32,933 nucleotides of DNA from Planctomycetota bacterium. Lineage in GTDB: Bacteria > Planctomycetota > Planctomycetia > Pirellulales > UBA1268. The stretch is from NCBI GenBank assembly GCA_018970785.1, contig JAGWVR010000034.1, forward strand, positions 1 to 32,933. The letters are read 5' to 3'. The notes beneath the pieces are model-generated. The model was not told the DNA's origin and searched no databases. It saw nothing but the letters and a program-made list of their open reading frames with translations. The position numbers were made by a program, and so were the translations under genes. How positions within the stretch are numbered: the stretch's first letter is position 1; each line of letters opens with the position of its first letter. This document shows positions 1-6,666 of the stretch, one piece after another.

Positions 1-1176
1 TGACACCATCGGCGACCGTCCTTTGCCATCCCGGCGGCGCCGCCAGACGGTCCACCCCGACACCGCCGCTCCGATCCCGGCGAAGACCAACGTCGACGGC
101 TCGGGAACCACGACGAGGTCGCCGGTCAGTTGCGAGAACACCAAGTACTGGCCATCCGCATTCGCCGAGCTCACCCACACGCCGTCGGTCGGGCCGCTGA
201 AGGCCAGGCCGTCGTACGGGCCGCCCTTCACCTGGATTGCACCCAGGTTTCCCGACGGGCTGCCGGCAGGGAACTGGAACAAGTCGAACGTCGTGCCCAC
301 GTCATATTTCGTCGAGTTATCGAAACTCAATGCGAGGCGACCACCGCCGTACTGGTTACCGGTGCCGTTGACGAGGAGCGAATCGTAGGTCGTGCCCCGC
401 GACGTCCCGGAAATACCCATCGCGATCGTCGAGGCCGTGCCTCCCGAGACGATGAAACTTCCGTTGCTGGTGTTACCGCTGCCGAGCGTCATCGTGCCGT
501 ATGACGTCGCTGCCGTGCCACCGGGCGTGAGCGTGCCCCCGGAACGGATGTCGATGGAGTTGAGTCTCCCCGTTCCGCTGATCGTCGCTCCGGACGCGAC
601 CGTCATCTGCGTGTTGGTATTCGTGGCGTTGAAGACCGCGCGGCCGCTGCCGATGACGTCAAGACGCTGTCCGCCGACGAACTGATTGAACACCGTCACG
701 CCGACCCCATTCGACCCGGTGTCGAGGATCTGCCCGCCAGTACCGGTGAGAGAAACGCCGGTGTTGATTGTCTGGACACTGGACGAGAGGTTGGCCATCG
801 GACCGGCCAAGGTGAACGATGTCAGCGGCACGGTCTGGGACGGGTTGATCACGAACGGCCCCGCATCAGCAGCGAACGTCAACGACGCGCCCGTCCGGTT
901 GCCTGTCGTGCCCGTCAGCCGGGTCGTCCCGGCGAGGACGTAATGCTGAGCGGTGGTCGGGGGGGGGTTGGTGCCGTTGGTCACCCAGTTCGCCGCATTC
1001 GACCACAGGCCGTTCGCACCGCCACCCGTCCAGGTGTAGGTGGATTGGGCCGACGCCGGCCCCGCCTGCCACGCGACCGCCAGCGAGACAATGCTCCACA
1101 GAACCGATCCCGGCAGCATCCGGCTGACGCGGGCCCACGTACCGAACGAAGAAACCAAGGTTTTTTGGAAGAACAT
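1..1176 (-). CDS. PEP-CTERM surface protein, autotransporter-strand type (3' end cut by window edge)
   Basis: Translation from the ATG at 1176 gives 392 codons with no stop before the left edge, so the last few residues lie outside the window. Residues 1-43 look like a signal peptide (hydrophobic SVLWSIVSLAVAW, cleavage after ASA), followed by the mature start STYTWTGG. The body is rich in Gly, Ser and Thr, with beta-strand spacing like passenger-type autotransporter repeats (SGRAVFNATNT, VASGATISGTG, SGGTLTPGG). The tail has VPEPST at 357-362, a hydrophobic segment 363-378 and RRRR at 379-382. This is the classic PEP-CTERM sorting signal, which in other bacteria is processed by an exosortase. 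It is a close paralogue of the next gene upstream (1559-2755), sharing SGRAVFNATNT, VSSAN and LVFSQLTG. A surface or matrix role is inferred; no enzyme motif is visible. The start is supported only by a modest AGGG 5 bases upstream. Confidence 0.88.
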   Translation of the reverse strand, partial: MFFQKTLVSSFGTWARVSRMLPGSVLWSIVSLAVAWQAGPASAQSTYTWTGGGANGLWSNAANWVTNGTNPPPTTAQHYVLAGTTRLTGTTGNRTGASLTFAADAGPFVINPSQTVPLTSFTLAGPMANLSSSVQTINTGVSLTGTGGQILDTGSNGVGVTVFNQFVGGQRLDVIGSGRAVFNATNTNTQMTVASGATISGTGRLNSIDIRSGGTLTPGGTAATSYGTMTLGSGNTSNGSFIVSGGTASTIAMGISGTSRGTTYDSLLVNGTGNQYGGGRLALSFDNSTKYDVGTTFDLFQFPAGSPSGNLGAIQVKGGPYDGLAFSGPTDGVWVSSANADGQYLVFSQLTGDLVVVPEPSTLVFAGIGAAVSGWTVWRRRRDGKGRSPMVS

Positions 1177-1558
1177 GAGAACCCTAAGCACAAAGGTGTC
1201 GGATGCAAAGCTGGGGGACTGGCGGAGTCTGGGGCCCACTCAGTCGGCAGCCACGATGGCTGCACCGGGATCTCTCCAGCCAGTCGCTGGCAGACGGACC
1301 ATCGAGGGGCGAGCGCACCGCACTGGGCGGATCGGCATTCCGGCCGCTCCGCTTGAATCAAAAACCTGTTTCCCTGCGGCAGACTCCCGACCAATCCGAC
1401 CGGAACCGCCGCTTGTTCCGGTCGGGAGGGTCGCGACGGGCAACCCCCTCCTTCGAGACCACTCACCATTCGTCACGTCCACACCCGCGGCCTGCCCAGA
1501 TCGGTCGGCCGGTCGATCGGGCATCGCCGGCGAACGCTGCTGCAGAGCCGCCGCGGGT
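1177..1558. other. Intergenic region between the two paralogous PEP-CTERM genes
   Basis: These 382 bases hold no convincing gene; the open frames on both strands lack a ribosome binding site and the strong GC third-position bias of real genes here. The only structure I see is the perfect inverted repeat at 1396-1425, listed separately. The promoter of the gene at 1-1176 presumably lies here, but I cannot point to clear -35 and -10 boxes. Confidence 0.6.
1396..1425 (-). terminator. Perfect 11-bp inverted repeat, possible terminator of the gene at 1559-2755
   Basis: CCGACCGGAAC (1396-1406) and GTTCCGGTCGG (1415-1425) pair perfectly around an 8-base loop. It lies 134 bases past the stop of the minus-strand PEP-CTERM gene. 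There is no immediate T run in the minus direction (a TTTTT appears only about 35 bases further on), so a factor-independent terminator is possible but not typical. Confidence 0.4.
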
Positions 1559-2755
1559 TCATCGCAGGGGAATCATCCATTCGATCCCGCGAGCCTGATC
1601 CCCCTCCCGGGCTGACCTCCTCCGCCACCGACCGAAGCCCACGAGTGCCACACCGCTGAGGGCGATCATCACCGTCGACGGCTCCGGAACGACGACGAGG
1701 TTTCCCGTCAGTTGCGAGAACACCAAGGTTTGACCGGTCTGATTTGCCGAACTGACCCACTCGCCATTCACCGGCCCGCTGAACGTCACGCCGTCGAACG
1801 TCCCTCCCGTGACGCGGACGTCGTTGAAATTGCCGGATGGGATCGCGTGCGGTAGTTGGAAGAGGTTGAAGACGGTATCGGGGGCGTATGCGGTGGCGTT
1901 GTCGAAGCTGATCGACAGCACGCCACCGTATTGGTTGCCGCTACCGTTCAAGAGGAATGAGTCGTACGTCGTCCCTCTCGCCGTCCCGGAGATACCCACA
2001 GCGACGGTGGCGGATGTCCCACCGTTGACGACGAAACTCGCCGTGCTCGTCGAGCCGCTGCCCAACGTGAGCGTGCCGTACGAAGTGCTGCTCGCACCAC
2101 CCGGAGTGATCGACCCGCCGGATTGAACGGTCACCGACGGTATTCTTCCGTTTCCAGTGACCGTCGCCCCCGACGCCACGGTCACCTTGCCAATCGTGTT
2201 GGTGGCATTGAAAACCGCACGGCCACTCCCGACGACGTCAAGTTGGGGAGAGGAGGTGCCTGATACGCTCTGCGAGAAGACCGTCACCCCCGATGCGCTC
2301 GGACCGGTGTCGAGGGTCTTCGTGCCGCTGACCGACACCAGCAGTTCGAACGTCTGCACCGTCCCGGAAAGGTTGGTGACCGGGCCGGCGATCGTGAGCG
2401 TGTTGCCGAACGACTGCGGACGGATGACGAACGGCCCGGCATTCGCGGCGAATGTCAACGCCGATGCGGTACGGACACCCGTTGATCCGGTCGTCTGCAC
2501 TCCCCCGGCCAAGACGATCGCCGCACCGGCCGTCGGGGGCGCGACGGTCGAACCGCTCGTGGTCACCCAGTTGGCAGCCGTCCCCCAGTTCCCGCTACCG
2601 GCGGAACCAGTCCAGGTGTAGGTCTGCGCAAACGCCTGTCCGGTCTGACCCAACGCGGTCATCGCGGCGAGGCCCCACAGGAGCGACACCGGAAAACGTG
2701 GGCTGAGACGAGAGAGCACACGGGGAGCGAGCGAAAGGCCTGGAGACGGGCTCAT
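1559..2755 (-). CDS. PEP-CTERM surface protein, autotransporter-strand type
   Basis: A 398-residue exported protein. The signal peptide covers about residues 1-43 (hydrophobic VSLLWGLAAMTALG, cleavage after AFA), followed by the mature start QTYTWTGSAGSGNW. The middle is Gly/Ser/Thr-rich with beta-repeat phrases (VASGATVTGNG, SGGSITPGG, YGTLTLGSG). The C terminus has VPEPST at 356-361, a 16-residue hydrophobic segment and RRRS, forming a PEP-CTERM signal. Unusually, about 20 more residues follow the basic cluster (ending EWMIPLR), whereas such tails usually stop soon after the arginines. It shares its layout and many phrases with the gene at 1-1176, so the two arose by tandem duplication. Function is unknown beyond probable surface display by an exosortase system; no exosortase is in the window. 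The ATG has only a weak AGG upstream. Confidence 0.9.
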   Translation of the reverse strand: MSPSPGLSLAPRVLSRLSPRFPVSLLWGLAAMTALGQTGQAFAQTYTWTGSAGSGNWGTAANWVTTSGSTVAPPTAGAAIVLAGGVQTTGSTGVRTASALTFAANAGPFVIRPQSFGNTLTIAGPVTNLSGTVQTFELLVSVSGTKTLDTGPSASGVTVFSQSVSGTSSPQLDVVGSGRAVFNATNTIGKVTVASGATVTGNGRIPSVTVQSGGSITPGGASSTSYGTLTLGSGSTSTASFVVNGGTSATVAVGISGTARGTTYDSFLLNGSGNQYGGVLSISFDNATAYAPDTVFNLFQLPHAIPSGNFNDVRVTGGTFDGVTFSGPVNGEWVSSANQTGQTLVFSQLTGNLVVVPEPSTVMIALSGVALVGFGRWRRRSAREGDQARGIEWMIPLR

Positions 2756-2924
2756 GGAAAACCTGGGGGAAATAGGTGAAATCGCGCAGCCCCTCTACCC
2801 GCGACAGCCAAACTCGTCGCAAGCGACGTCGGCCGGCACGGCTTGATCACCGTCGGACGAGACGCCGACGACGACCGCCCTTCAGAGTGCACGCAGCGTG
2901 CCAATCCGGTCCTGTTCGGCAGAT

Positions 2925-2948
2925 GTTGTTTTTCCCGGGAAAAACAAC
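2925..2948. repeat. Perfect 24-bp palindrome
   Basis: The half-site GTTGTTTTTCCC (2925-2936) is followed directly by its reverse complement GGGAAAAACAAC (2937-2948), with no spacer. It lies 170 bases upstream of the minus-strand gene starting at 2755. A spacerless palindrome forms a poor RNA hairpin loop, so a binding site for a dimeric protein is at least as likely as a terminator. Confidence 0.6.
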
Positions 2949-2979
2949 GCTTGAGACCGTCGATTTCGGGTGGCCAGGA

Positions 2980-3065
2980 GCGGTGGTGTGGTTCGCACCA
3001 TTCCCGCCTGGTGCGAATCGCCCCATGACGTCCAGCGTCGAAGGGCCGGTGGAACGAATCGCACC
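2980..3065. repeat. Three copies of a degenerate 20-bp motif (consensus GGTGCGAWTCRCCCCACCGG)
   Basis: Copies lie at 2980-2999 (minus orientation), 3010-3029 (plus) and 3046-3065 (minus). The first two face each other and form a perfect 9-bp inverted repeat, TTCGCACCA (2992-3000) and TGGTGCGAA (3009-3017). Three further copies occur at 6521-6629. The core GCGAWTCGC is itself nearly palindromic. Confidence 0.55.
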
Positions 3066-3073
3066 AGCCCGAC

Positions 3074-3100
3074 GAAAACACCCTCTCGAGAGGGGTTTTC
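3074..3100. repeat. Near-perfect 27-base palindrome
   Basis: GAAAAC (3074-3079), an unpaired A (3080) and CCCTCTC (3081-3087) pair with GAGAGGG (3088-3094) and GTTTTC (3095-3100). Only the A at 3080 breaks the symmetry. Like the palindrome at 2925-2948, it combines an A/T-run arm with a GC centre and no loop. Confidence 0.6.
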
Positions 3101-3193
3101 GGCGGGGGCTAGGCGAGCTTTGAGGGATCGAAGGGGAACGCGAGCCCGTCGGCGACGGAGCCTGGCCCGATTCGACGGCGAGAAGCCTCGTCC

Positions 3194-3246
3194 ACCAAAC
3201 GAAACCGGCCGCCGTCTCTCCGGGCAATGGAGAGACAGCGGCCGGT
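3194..3246 (-). terminator. Intrinsic terminator of the PEP-CTERM gene at 3292-4659
   Basis: The arms 3204-3221 and 3229-3246 pair over 17 of 18 positions (single C/A mismatch at 3213/3237) around a 7-base loop. In the minus direction the stem is followed at once by TTTCGTTT. It starts 46 bases past the stop codon at 3292, where a rho-independent terminator is expected. Confidence 0.8.
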
Positions 3247-3291
3247 CGGTCGAGACGGGACTGAGGGAAGCCGAGAGGCTGCCGGAGGGGC

Positions 3292-4659
3292 TCAGATTGC
3301 CAGGGGCATCGTGGCAGCGGCCCGCCGTCCAGCCTTGGCACGGCGGTGACGACACAGCAGCGACCAACCGCTCATCATGACGCCGATACCGGCGAAGACC
3401 ATCGTCGAGGGCTCCGGCACGACAACCAGCTGTCCAGTGGACTCGTTGAACACCAGTTTCGTGTCGGTGCTGCCCGCCCAGCCGGACTGCCAGATCGCAT
3501 CACCCGAACCGGTACCGGGGTCGATCTTGGTGAACGTCAACCCCGAGTAGGGCCCGACACCGGCAGTCGAAAAGCCGGCCAGCCCACCGGTACGGTCCAC
3601 GGTCGTACCGGTGCCAGCCGCGAACAGATCCCACGTCGTTCCGATCGAGTACACGTTGCTGTTGGCGAACTCGACCGACACCTGCCCACCGTAGTCGAGC
3701 GTCGCCGCTCCGGAGGTGGAGGTCAACACGATCGCGGTGTTGCTCAGGTTCGGCGGAGAAGACGTCTGGGCCGCATTGATGTCGAACAGTGTCGTGCTGG
3801 TCGACAGCAACTGAAGGTCGCTGGTCGACAGGGCGCCGATCATCTGTCCGGTGTTGTCAGTGTCGAGGTAACCGGTCTCCACGACACCGCCGGCGACGAT
3901 CTTCTTGGCGAACACGAGCCCACCCGACAGCGTCGTCCCCGCCGCCGACGTGATCGTGGAATTCGGCATGTTCGTGAGCACGCCATTCGTCGGCTGCCCG
4001 AGGTAGACAGTCCCCGCCTGGACGTTCACGTTCCCAGTAAAGCTCGCATATCCGTCATCGGGATAGATTCCCGCCAGGTTCAGAGTCCCGGCGCCGGTCT
4101 TCGTCAGGTCGCTCGAGCCACTGAAGTTTCCGAGCAGCAGCCTGCCGGCGCCAGTGACGTTTGCCTCGAGAGCGTTGACGAGATTCAGCCGAAAGTAAAC
4201 ATATTGGTCGTTCGCCGAGGCCGACGTGATCAAGCCTCCGGAACCGATGTCCATCGTGTTGGCCGCGGGATCACCGGGACTGGAATTGGTGAAGCCGTGG
4301 ACCTCGGCCGTGGACGTGAAATCCATCGTCTTGATCACGGTGCCGGTCGCCAAGTCGTTGATGCCGTTGCCCGAGCCGTCGGGGAACACCAAATCGAGCG
4401 GTCCGACGGGAGTGCCGGTGAAGTTCGGGAGCCAGTTGCCACCATCGGACCACAGACCGTTCCCATTCGTGTTCGTCCAGGTGTAGGTCGCGGCCATCGA
4501 CGGCGCCGAAAACGCCGCGGCCAACAACCAGATCGCGAACAGCGCCGAGGCGTTCGCCACCAAGCGACCACGGGCCACCGGAAGGCTCGCGACCACCGCG
4601 ACACTCCGACCCGTCGTTCGCCGAATCTCGACCGACTTACCCTCAACGCTGCCCGTCAT
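3292..4659 (-). CDS. PEP-CTERM surface protein, third member of the cluster
   Basis: A 455-residue exported protein. I chose the ATG at 4659 because AAAGGG lies 8 bases upstream; an in-frame GTG at 4824 would add 55 unlike residues. The signal peptide has a long basic n-region, a hydrophobic stretch about 39-50 (ALFAIWLLAAAF) and probable cleavage after SMA (residue 56). The mature protein begins ATYTWTNTNGNGLWSDGGNW, the same opening style as its two neighbours. The middle contains beta-repeat phrases (LTKTGAGTLNLAG, VNVQAGTVYLG) typical of passenger-associated autotransporter strands. The tail has VPEPST at 414-419, a hydrophobic segment and basic RHRR. It is clearly more divergent than the other two. 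A surface or extracellular-matrix role is likely but unproven. Its terminator is at 3194-3246. Confidence 0.88.
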   Translation of the reverse strand: MTGSVEGKSVEIRRTTGRSVAVVASLPVARGRLVANASALFAIWLLAAAFSAPSMAATYTWTNTNGNGLWSDGGNWLPNFTGTPVGPLDLVFPDGSGNGINDLATGTVIKTMDFTSTAEVHGFTNSSPGDPAANTMDIGSGGLITSASANDQYVYFRLNLVNALEANVTGAGRLLLGNFSGSSDLTKTGAGTLNLAGIYPDDGYASFTGNVNVQAGTVYLGQPTNGVLTNMPNSTITSAAGTTLSGGLVFAKKIVAGGVVETGYLDTDNTGQMIGALSTSDLQLLSTSTTLFDINAAQTSSPPNLSNTAIVLTSTSGAATLDYGGQVSVEFANSNVYSIGTTWDLFAAGTGTTVDRTGGLAGFSTAGVGPYSGLTFTKIDPGTGSGDAIWQSGWAGSTDTKLVFNESTGQLVVVPEPSTMVFAGIGVMMSGWSLLCRHRRAKAGRRAAATMPLAI

Positions 4660-4849
4660 AGAAGAAACCCTTTGAAAAAGGACCGGTTGCCCGCCGGCCC
4701 GCTCCAAAACCCAAAACGCAACTGTCACTACGAATCGCCTTCGACGCCCAAGGCCACGCCCTGGGGACGTCGTCAACTCCCTGCCGAACACTCCGTCATC
4801 ACCGCACGTTGGCCCGAACCCCACCCCCCGCCGGTCAGTGCTGCCACCC

Positions 4850-5119
4850 TCACGCCAACGTCACCACGCAGGCGATCGCCATCAGCGATGCCGCGACTGT
4901 CAGGACCAGCGAACTCGACAACCGCTCTACCCCGCCGCGCTGCGGTTGACGACGACCGAATCGTCTGTCAGTGGCGACCGTCCAATTGCCGTCGAAGGAA
5001 ACTCCTCCGCTCGACGTCTCGGCCTGGCCGGGCCCTCGAGCGGCGTCGGCACGCGACGGCGCGCCCGCGACTACCAACTCCACCGCACGTCCTATGAATC
5101 GCCGATCGATCTGCAACAC
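4850..5119 (-). CDS. Small protein with C-terminal hydrophobic segment, unrecognised
   Basis: An 89-residue frame starting at GTG 5119, with AAGGGA 7 bases upstream. Residues 1-67 are polar and rich in Arg and Gly. Residues about 68-89 (SSSLVLTVAASLMAIACVVTLA) are hydrophobic and end at the stop codon, suggesting a tail-anchored membrane protein. It is the last of three short minus-strand frames (with 5200-5331 and 5531-5671) that share this design, and lies 190 bases upstream of the PEP-CTERM gene at 3292-4659. Third-position GC is lower than in the nuo genes, so coding status is uncertain. I recognise no family and propose no function. Confidence 0.45.
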   Translation of the reverse strand: MLQIDRRFIGRAVELVVAGAPSRADAARGPGQAETSSGGVSFDGNWTVATDRRFGRRQPQRGGVERLSSSLVLTVAASLMAIACVVTLA

Positions 5120-5199
5120 GGTTCAGTCCCTTCTGCACACCATCCGTTGAGGAACCCCGACCAGCCGACGGTCGCCCGTCACGATTGCGATCCAATCAG

Positions 5200-5331
5200 T
5201 CACACGACCCACAGAACCGCCATGAAAAACGTGATCGGCAACGCACACAATGCGACATCCGCACGTGTCAGCGCCGTGTGCCATCGTGTCATCAGCCCGG
5301 GTCGTCGATTCACACCACGTGGATCCGGCAT
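5200..5331 (-). CDS. Micro-protein (43 aa) with C-terminal hydrophobic segment, unrecognised
   Basis: The ATG at 5331 is preceded by AAAGGAG with exactly 6 bases of spacing, an optimal ribosome binding site; an ATG at 5337 would leave no spacing. The first 27 residues are basic and polar (MPDPRGVNRRPG...). Residues 28-43 (ALCALPITFFMAVLWV...) form a hydrophobic stretch ending at the stop. By the positive-inside rule the N terminus would face the cytoplasm. It is the second of three short frames of the same design. No homologue is known to me. The ribosome binding site and the repeated architecture are the main evidence that it is real. Confidence 0.5.
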   Translation of the reverse strand: MPDPRGVNRRPGLMTRWHTALTRADVALCALPITFFMAVLWVV

Positions 5332-5337
5332 ACGCAT

Positions 5338-5344
5338 CTCCTTT
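5338..5344 (-). promoter_or_regulatory. Ribosome binding site deciding the start of the 43-aa frame
   Basis: AAAGGAG on the minus strand, 6 bases before the ATG at 5331. It favours this ATG over the one at 5337. Confidence 0.55.
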
Positions 5345-5530
5345 CCGTTCACTTCTCGGCCAGTTGTTCCACTCAATCGCCCCGCACCGTGCCCAGTTCC
5401 TCGTCGCCGCAGTGCGGGAAGAACAGCGTTGCCACTCTGACGCCTTGCATCGGTCGCCGCGTCGTGACCGCCATGCCCGACGGCATGGGTGTCACGGCCG
5501 CGGATCCGATCCACGCGCTTCAGGGACGGC

Positions 5531-5671
5531 TCAGACCATCGAGACGCTCGTCAGCAGGATCGCGATCGGCACCACGCTCGGCACGAATTGGGACACGAGC
5601 CGCCCCACCTTCGACCGACGTTCCATCGGACTCCATGCACCGGTGATCACCCGCGCTGCAATGGCACTCAT
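5531..5671 (-). CDS. Micro-protein (46 aa) with C-terminal hydrophobic segment, unrecognised
   Basis: The ATG at 5671 follows AGGAGGAG with 6 bases of spacing, the strongest ribosome binding site in this half of the window. The protein opens MSAIAARVITGAWSPMERRS, has a basic middle (ERRSKVGR) and ends in a hydrophobic segment (FVPSVVPIAILLTSVSMV) that runs to the stop. It is the first of three consecutive short frames with the same plan. A hairpin with arms CCATGCC (5471-5477) and GGCATGG (5482-5488) lies about 45 bases past the stop, without a T run. Function is unknown; a small single-span membrane protein is inferred from hydropathy alone. Confidence 0.55.
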   Translation of the reverse strand: MSAIAARVITGAWSPMERRSKVGRLVSQFVPSVVPIAILLTSVSMV

Positions 5672-5677
5672 CGCATG

Positions 5678-5685
5678 CTCCTCCT
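5678..5685 (-). promoter_or_regulatory. Strong Shine-Dalgarno site of the 46-aa frame
   Basis: AGGAGGAG on the minus strand, 6 bases before the ATG at 5671. It is notable because many genes in this window have weak or no such site. Confidence 0.6.
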
Positions 5686-6520
5686 CGACCCGTAGGTGCA
5701 GACCGATCGCGTGAACGATTCGCAAACGATGCCGTTTCGTGCAGGGGCCTCGGCGACGGCGGCAGCTGCACGGACGCCACCGAAACGGGAGGCTTCGCCG
5801 GCTCGGCGTGCCGATCGGTTCCCCGATCGAACGATGCCCGTCGTGCGGAGAGCCCGGCGTACGCGACGTGGTACGGATGGAGGGTCACGACGAGGGAACG
5901 GCTGCCCGACACCGCGTGCCGCGACCATGCGCCGCGCCGTTGCCCTACGCCTCGCACCATCGGCGAGCGATGTCGACTCGGGCGTTTCGTTTCCTCGCTT
6001 CCCTGTCCAGAAGCCCCGCTCTCCGGGCGCACGCTCGGCCCACGGTCGGCGATGCGGAAGATCCCGCAGTGATGTTCGAAGGTTTTGGGATCGCCTCACG
6101 AAACACCGCCCAATTTGGGGGAAAACCGCCCATCCGGGGAGCCAACGCGCGGCCCCGCCCGGACACATCACCACCGGCCAGACCTACTGCGTGAACTCCA
6201 CCCTGCCCGAAGCCGCCGCGCCACCGCCCCGACCCTGGAGAACGGCGTCGCGGGGCTGGACACCTCACGTGCCCCATGCCACCGACGCGATCCGCCCCAG
6301 CCGAACTTCTCCAACGCTGCCGGAACCCAGCCCGGACAACGCCGTGGCTGACAGGCGACATCGCCACGCCCAGCCGGAATCGATCAATGCAACCAGCGTG
6401 CCAAATGGCACCACCTTTCGGTCCCAGGGGCCAAAATCCACTGACCACCCCTTAAACACGCAGAAAACAAGCGATTTCCTGCGGAGGGTTTGCCGGGTGG
6501 CCGTTTTTTAGGGCTTCTTG

Positions 6521-6629
6521 CCCGTGGGGCGATTCGCTCCAGCGCATATGCGGCGAATCGCCCCACGCCGAGCGCGCTTGCTCCCGACCAGCCAGTCCCA
6601 GCTGGATCTGGTGCGATTCACCCCACCGG
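6521..6629. repeat. Second cluster of the 20-bp motif, with a 15-bp perfect inverted repeat
   Basis: Copies of the motif lie at 6521-6540 (minus orientation), 6550-6569 (plus) and 6610-6629 (plus). The first two form a perfect 15-bp inverted repeat, CGTGGGGCGATTCGC (6523-6537) with its reverse complement at 6553-6567. The 15-base spacer contains another palindrome, CGCATATGCG (6543-6552). A short hairpin GGGC-TTCTT-GCCC (6511-6523) and a T run (6504-6509) adjoin it. It lies 38 bases past the stop of the minus-strand peptidase gene. Confidence 0.6.
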
Positions 6630-6666
6630 GCGGAGCGGCACGAAGATGCCGCGGTCCATGCCGATT

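Larger units (their letters stand above)
2756..3291. other. Intergenic region rich in palindromes between PEP-CTERM genes
   Basis: These 536 bases contain no convincing coding region. Reading from right to left (the direction of the flanking genes) they hold a strong terminator hairpin (3194-3246), a 27-base near-perfect palindrome (3074-3100), three copies of a 20-bp motif (2980-3065) and a 24-bp perfect palindrome (2925-2948). The promoter of the gene starting at 2755 must lie here or in the preceding transcription unit, but no clear box pair is visible. Confidence 0.6.
5672..6666. other. About 1 kb without a convincing gene
   Basis: The longest open frame here (5696-6511, plus) lacks a ribosome binding site, has no strong GC third-position bias and encodes Arg/Pro-rich low-complexity sequence, so I do not call it. 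The right-hand part (6521-6629) holds three copies of the 20-bp motif and a 15-bp perfect inverted repeat. A CGATCGG/CCGATCG inverted repeat sits at 5812-5829. The region may be regulatory or decayed coding DNA. Confidence 0.55.

Noticed and set aside
1-1176. The left-edge gene as a truncated pseudogene
   Set aside because: The frame is open to the first base and already includes the full PEP-CTERM tail, so only the window edge cuts it.
4660-4824. Longer N terminus for the third PEP-CTERM gene from GTG 4824
   Set aside because: It would place more than 100 residues before the signal-peptide hydrophobic core. ATG 4659 has AAAGGG at 8 bases.
3346-5097. Long plus-strand open frame (583 codons) opposite the third PEP-CTERM gene
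   Set aside because: It is antisense to a gene with signal peptide, PEP-CTERM tail, ribosome binding site and terminator. Its product is Arg/His/Gly-rich without domains, a normal artefact of high GC content.
5696-6511. Plus-strand frame of 271 codons in the gene-poor region
   Set aside because: It has no ribosome binding site, no GC third-position bias and an Arg/Pro-rich product without recognisable features.
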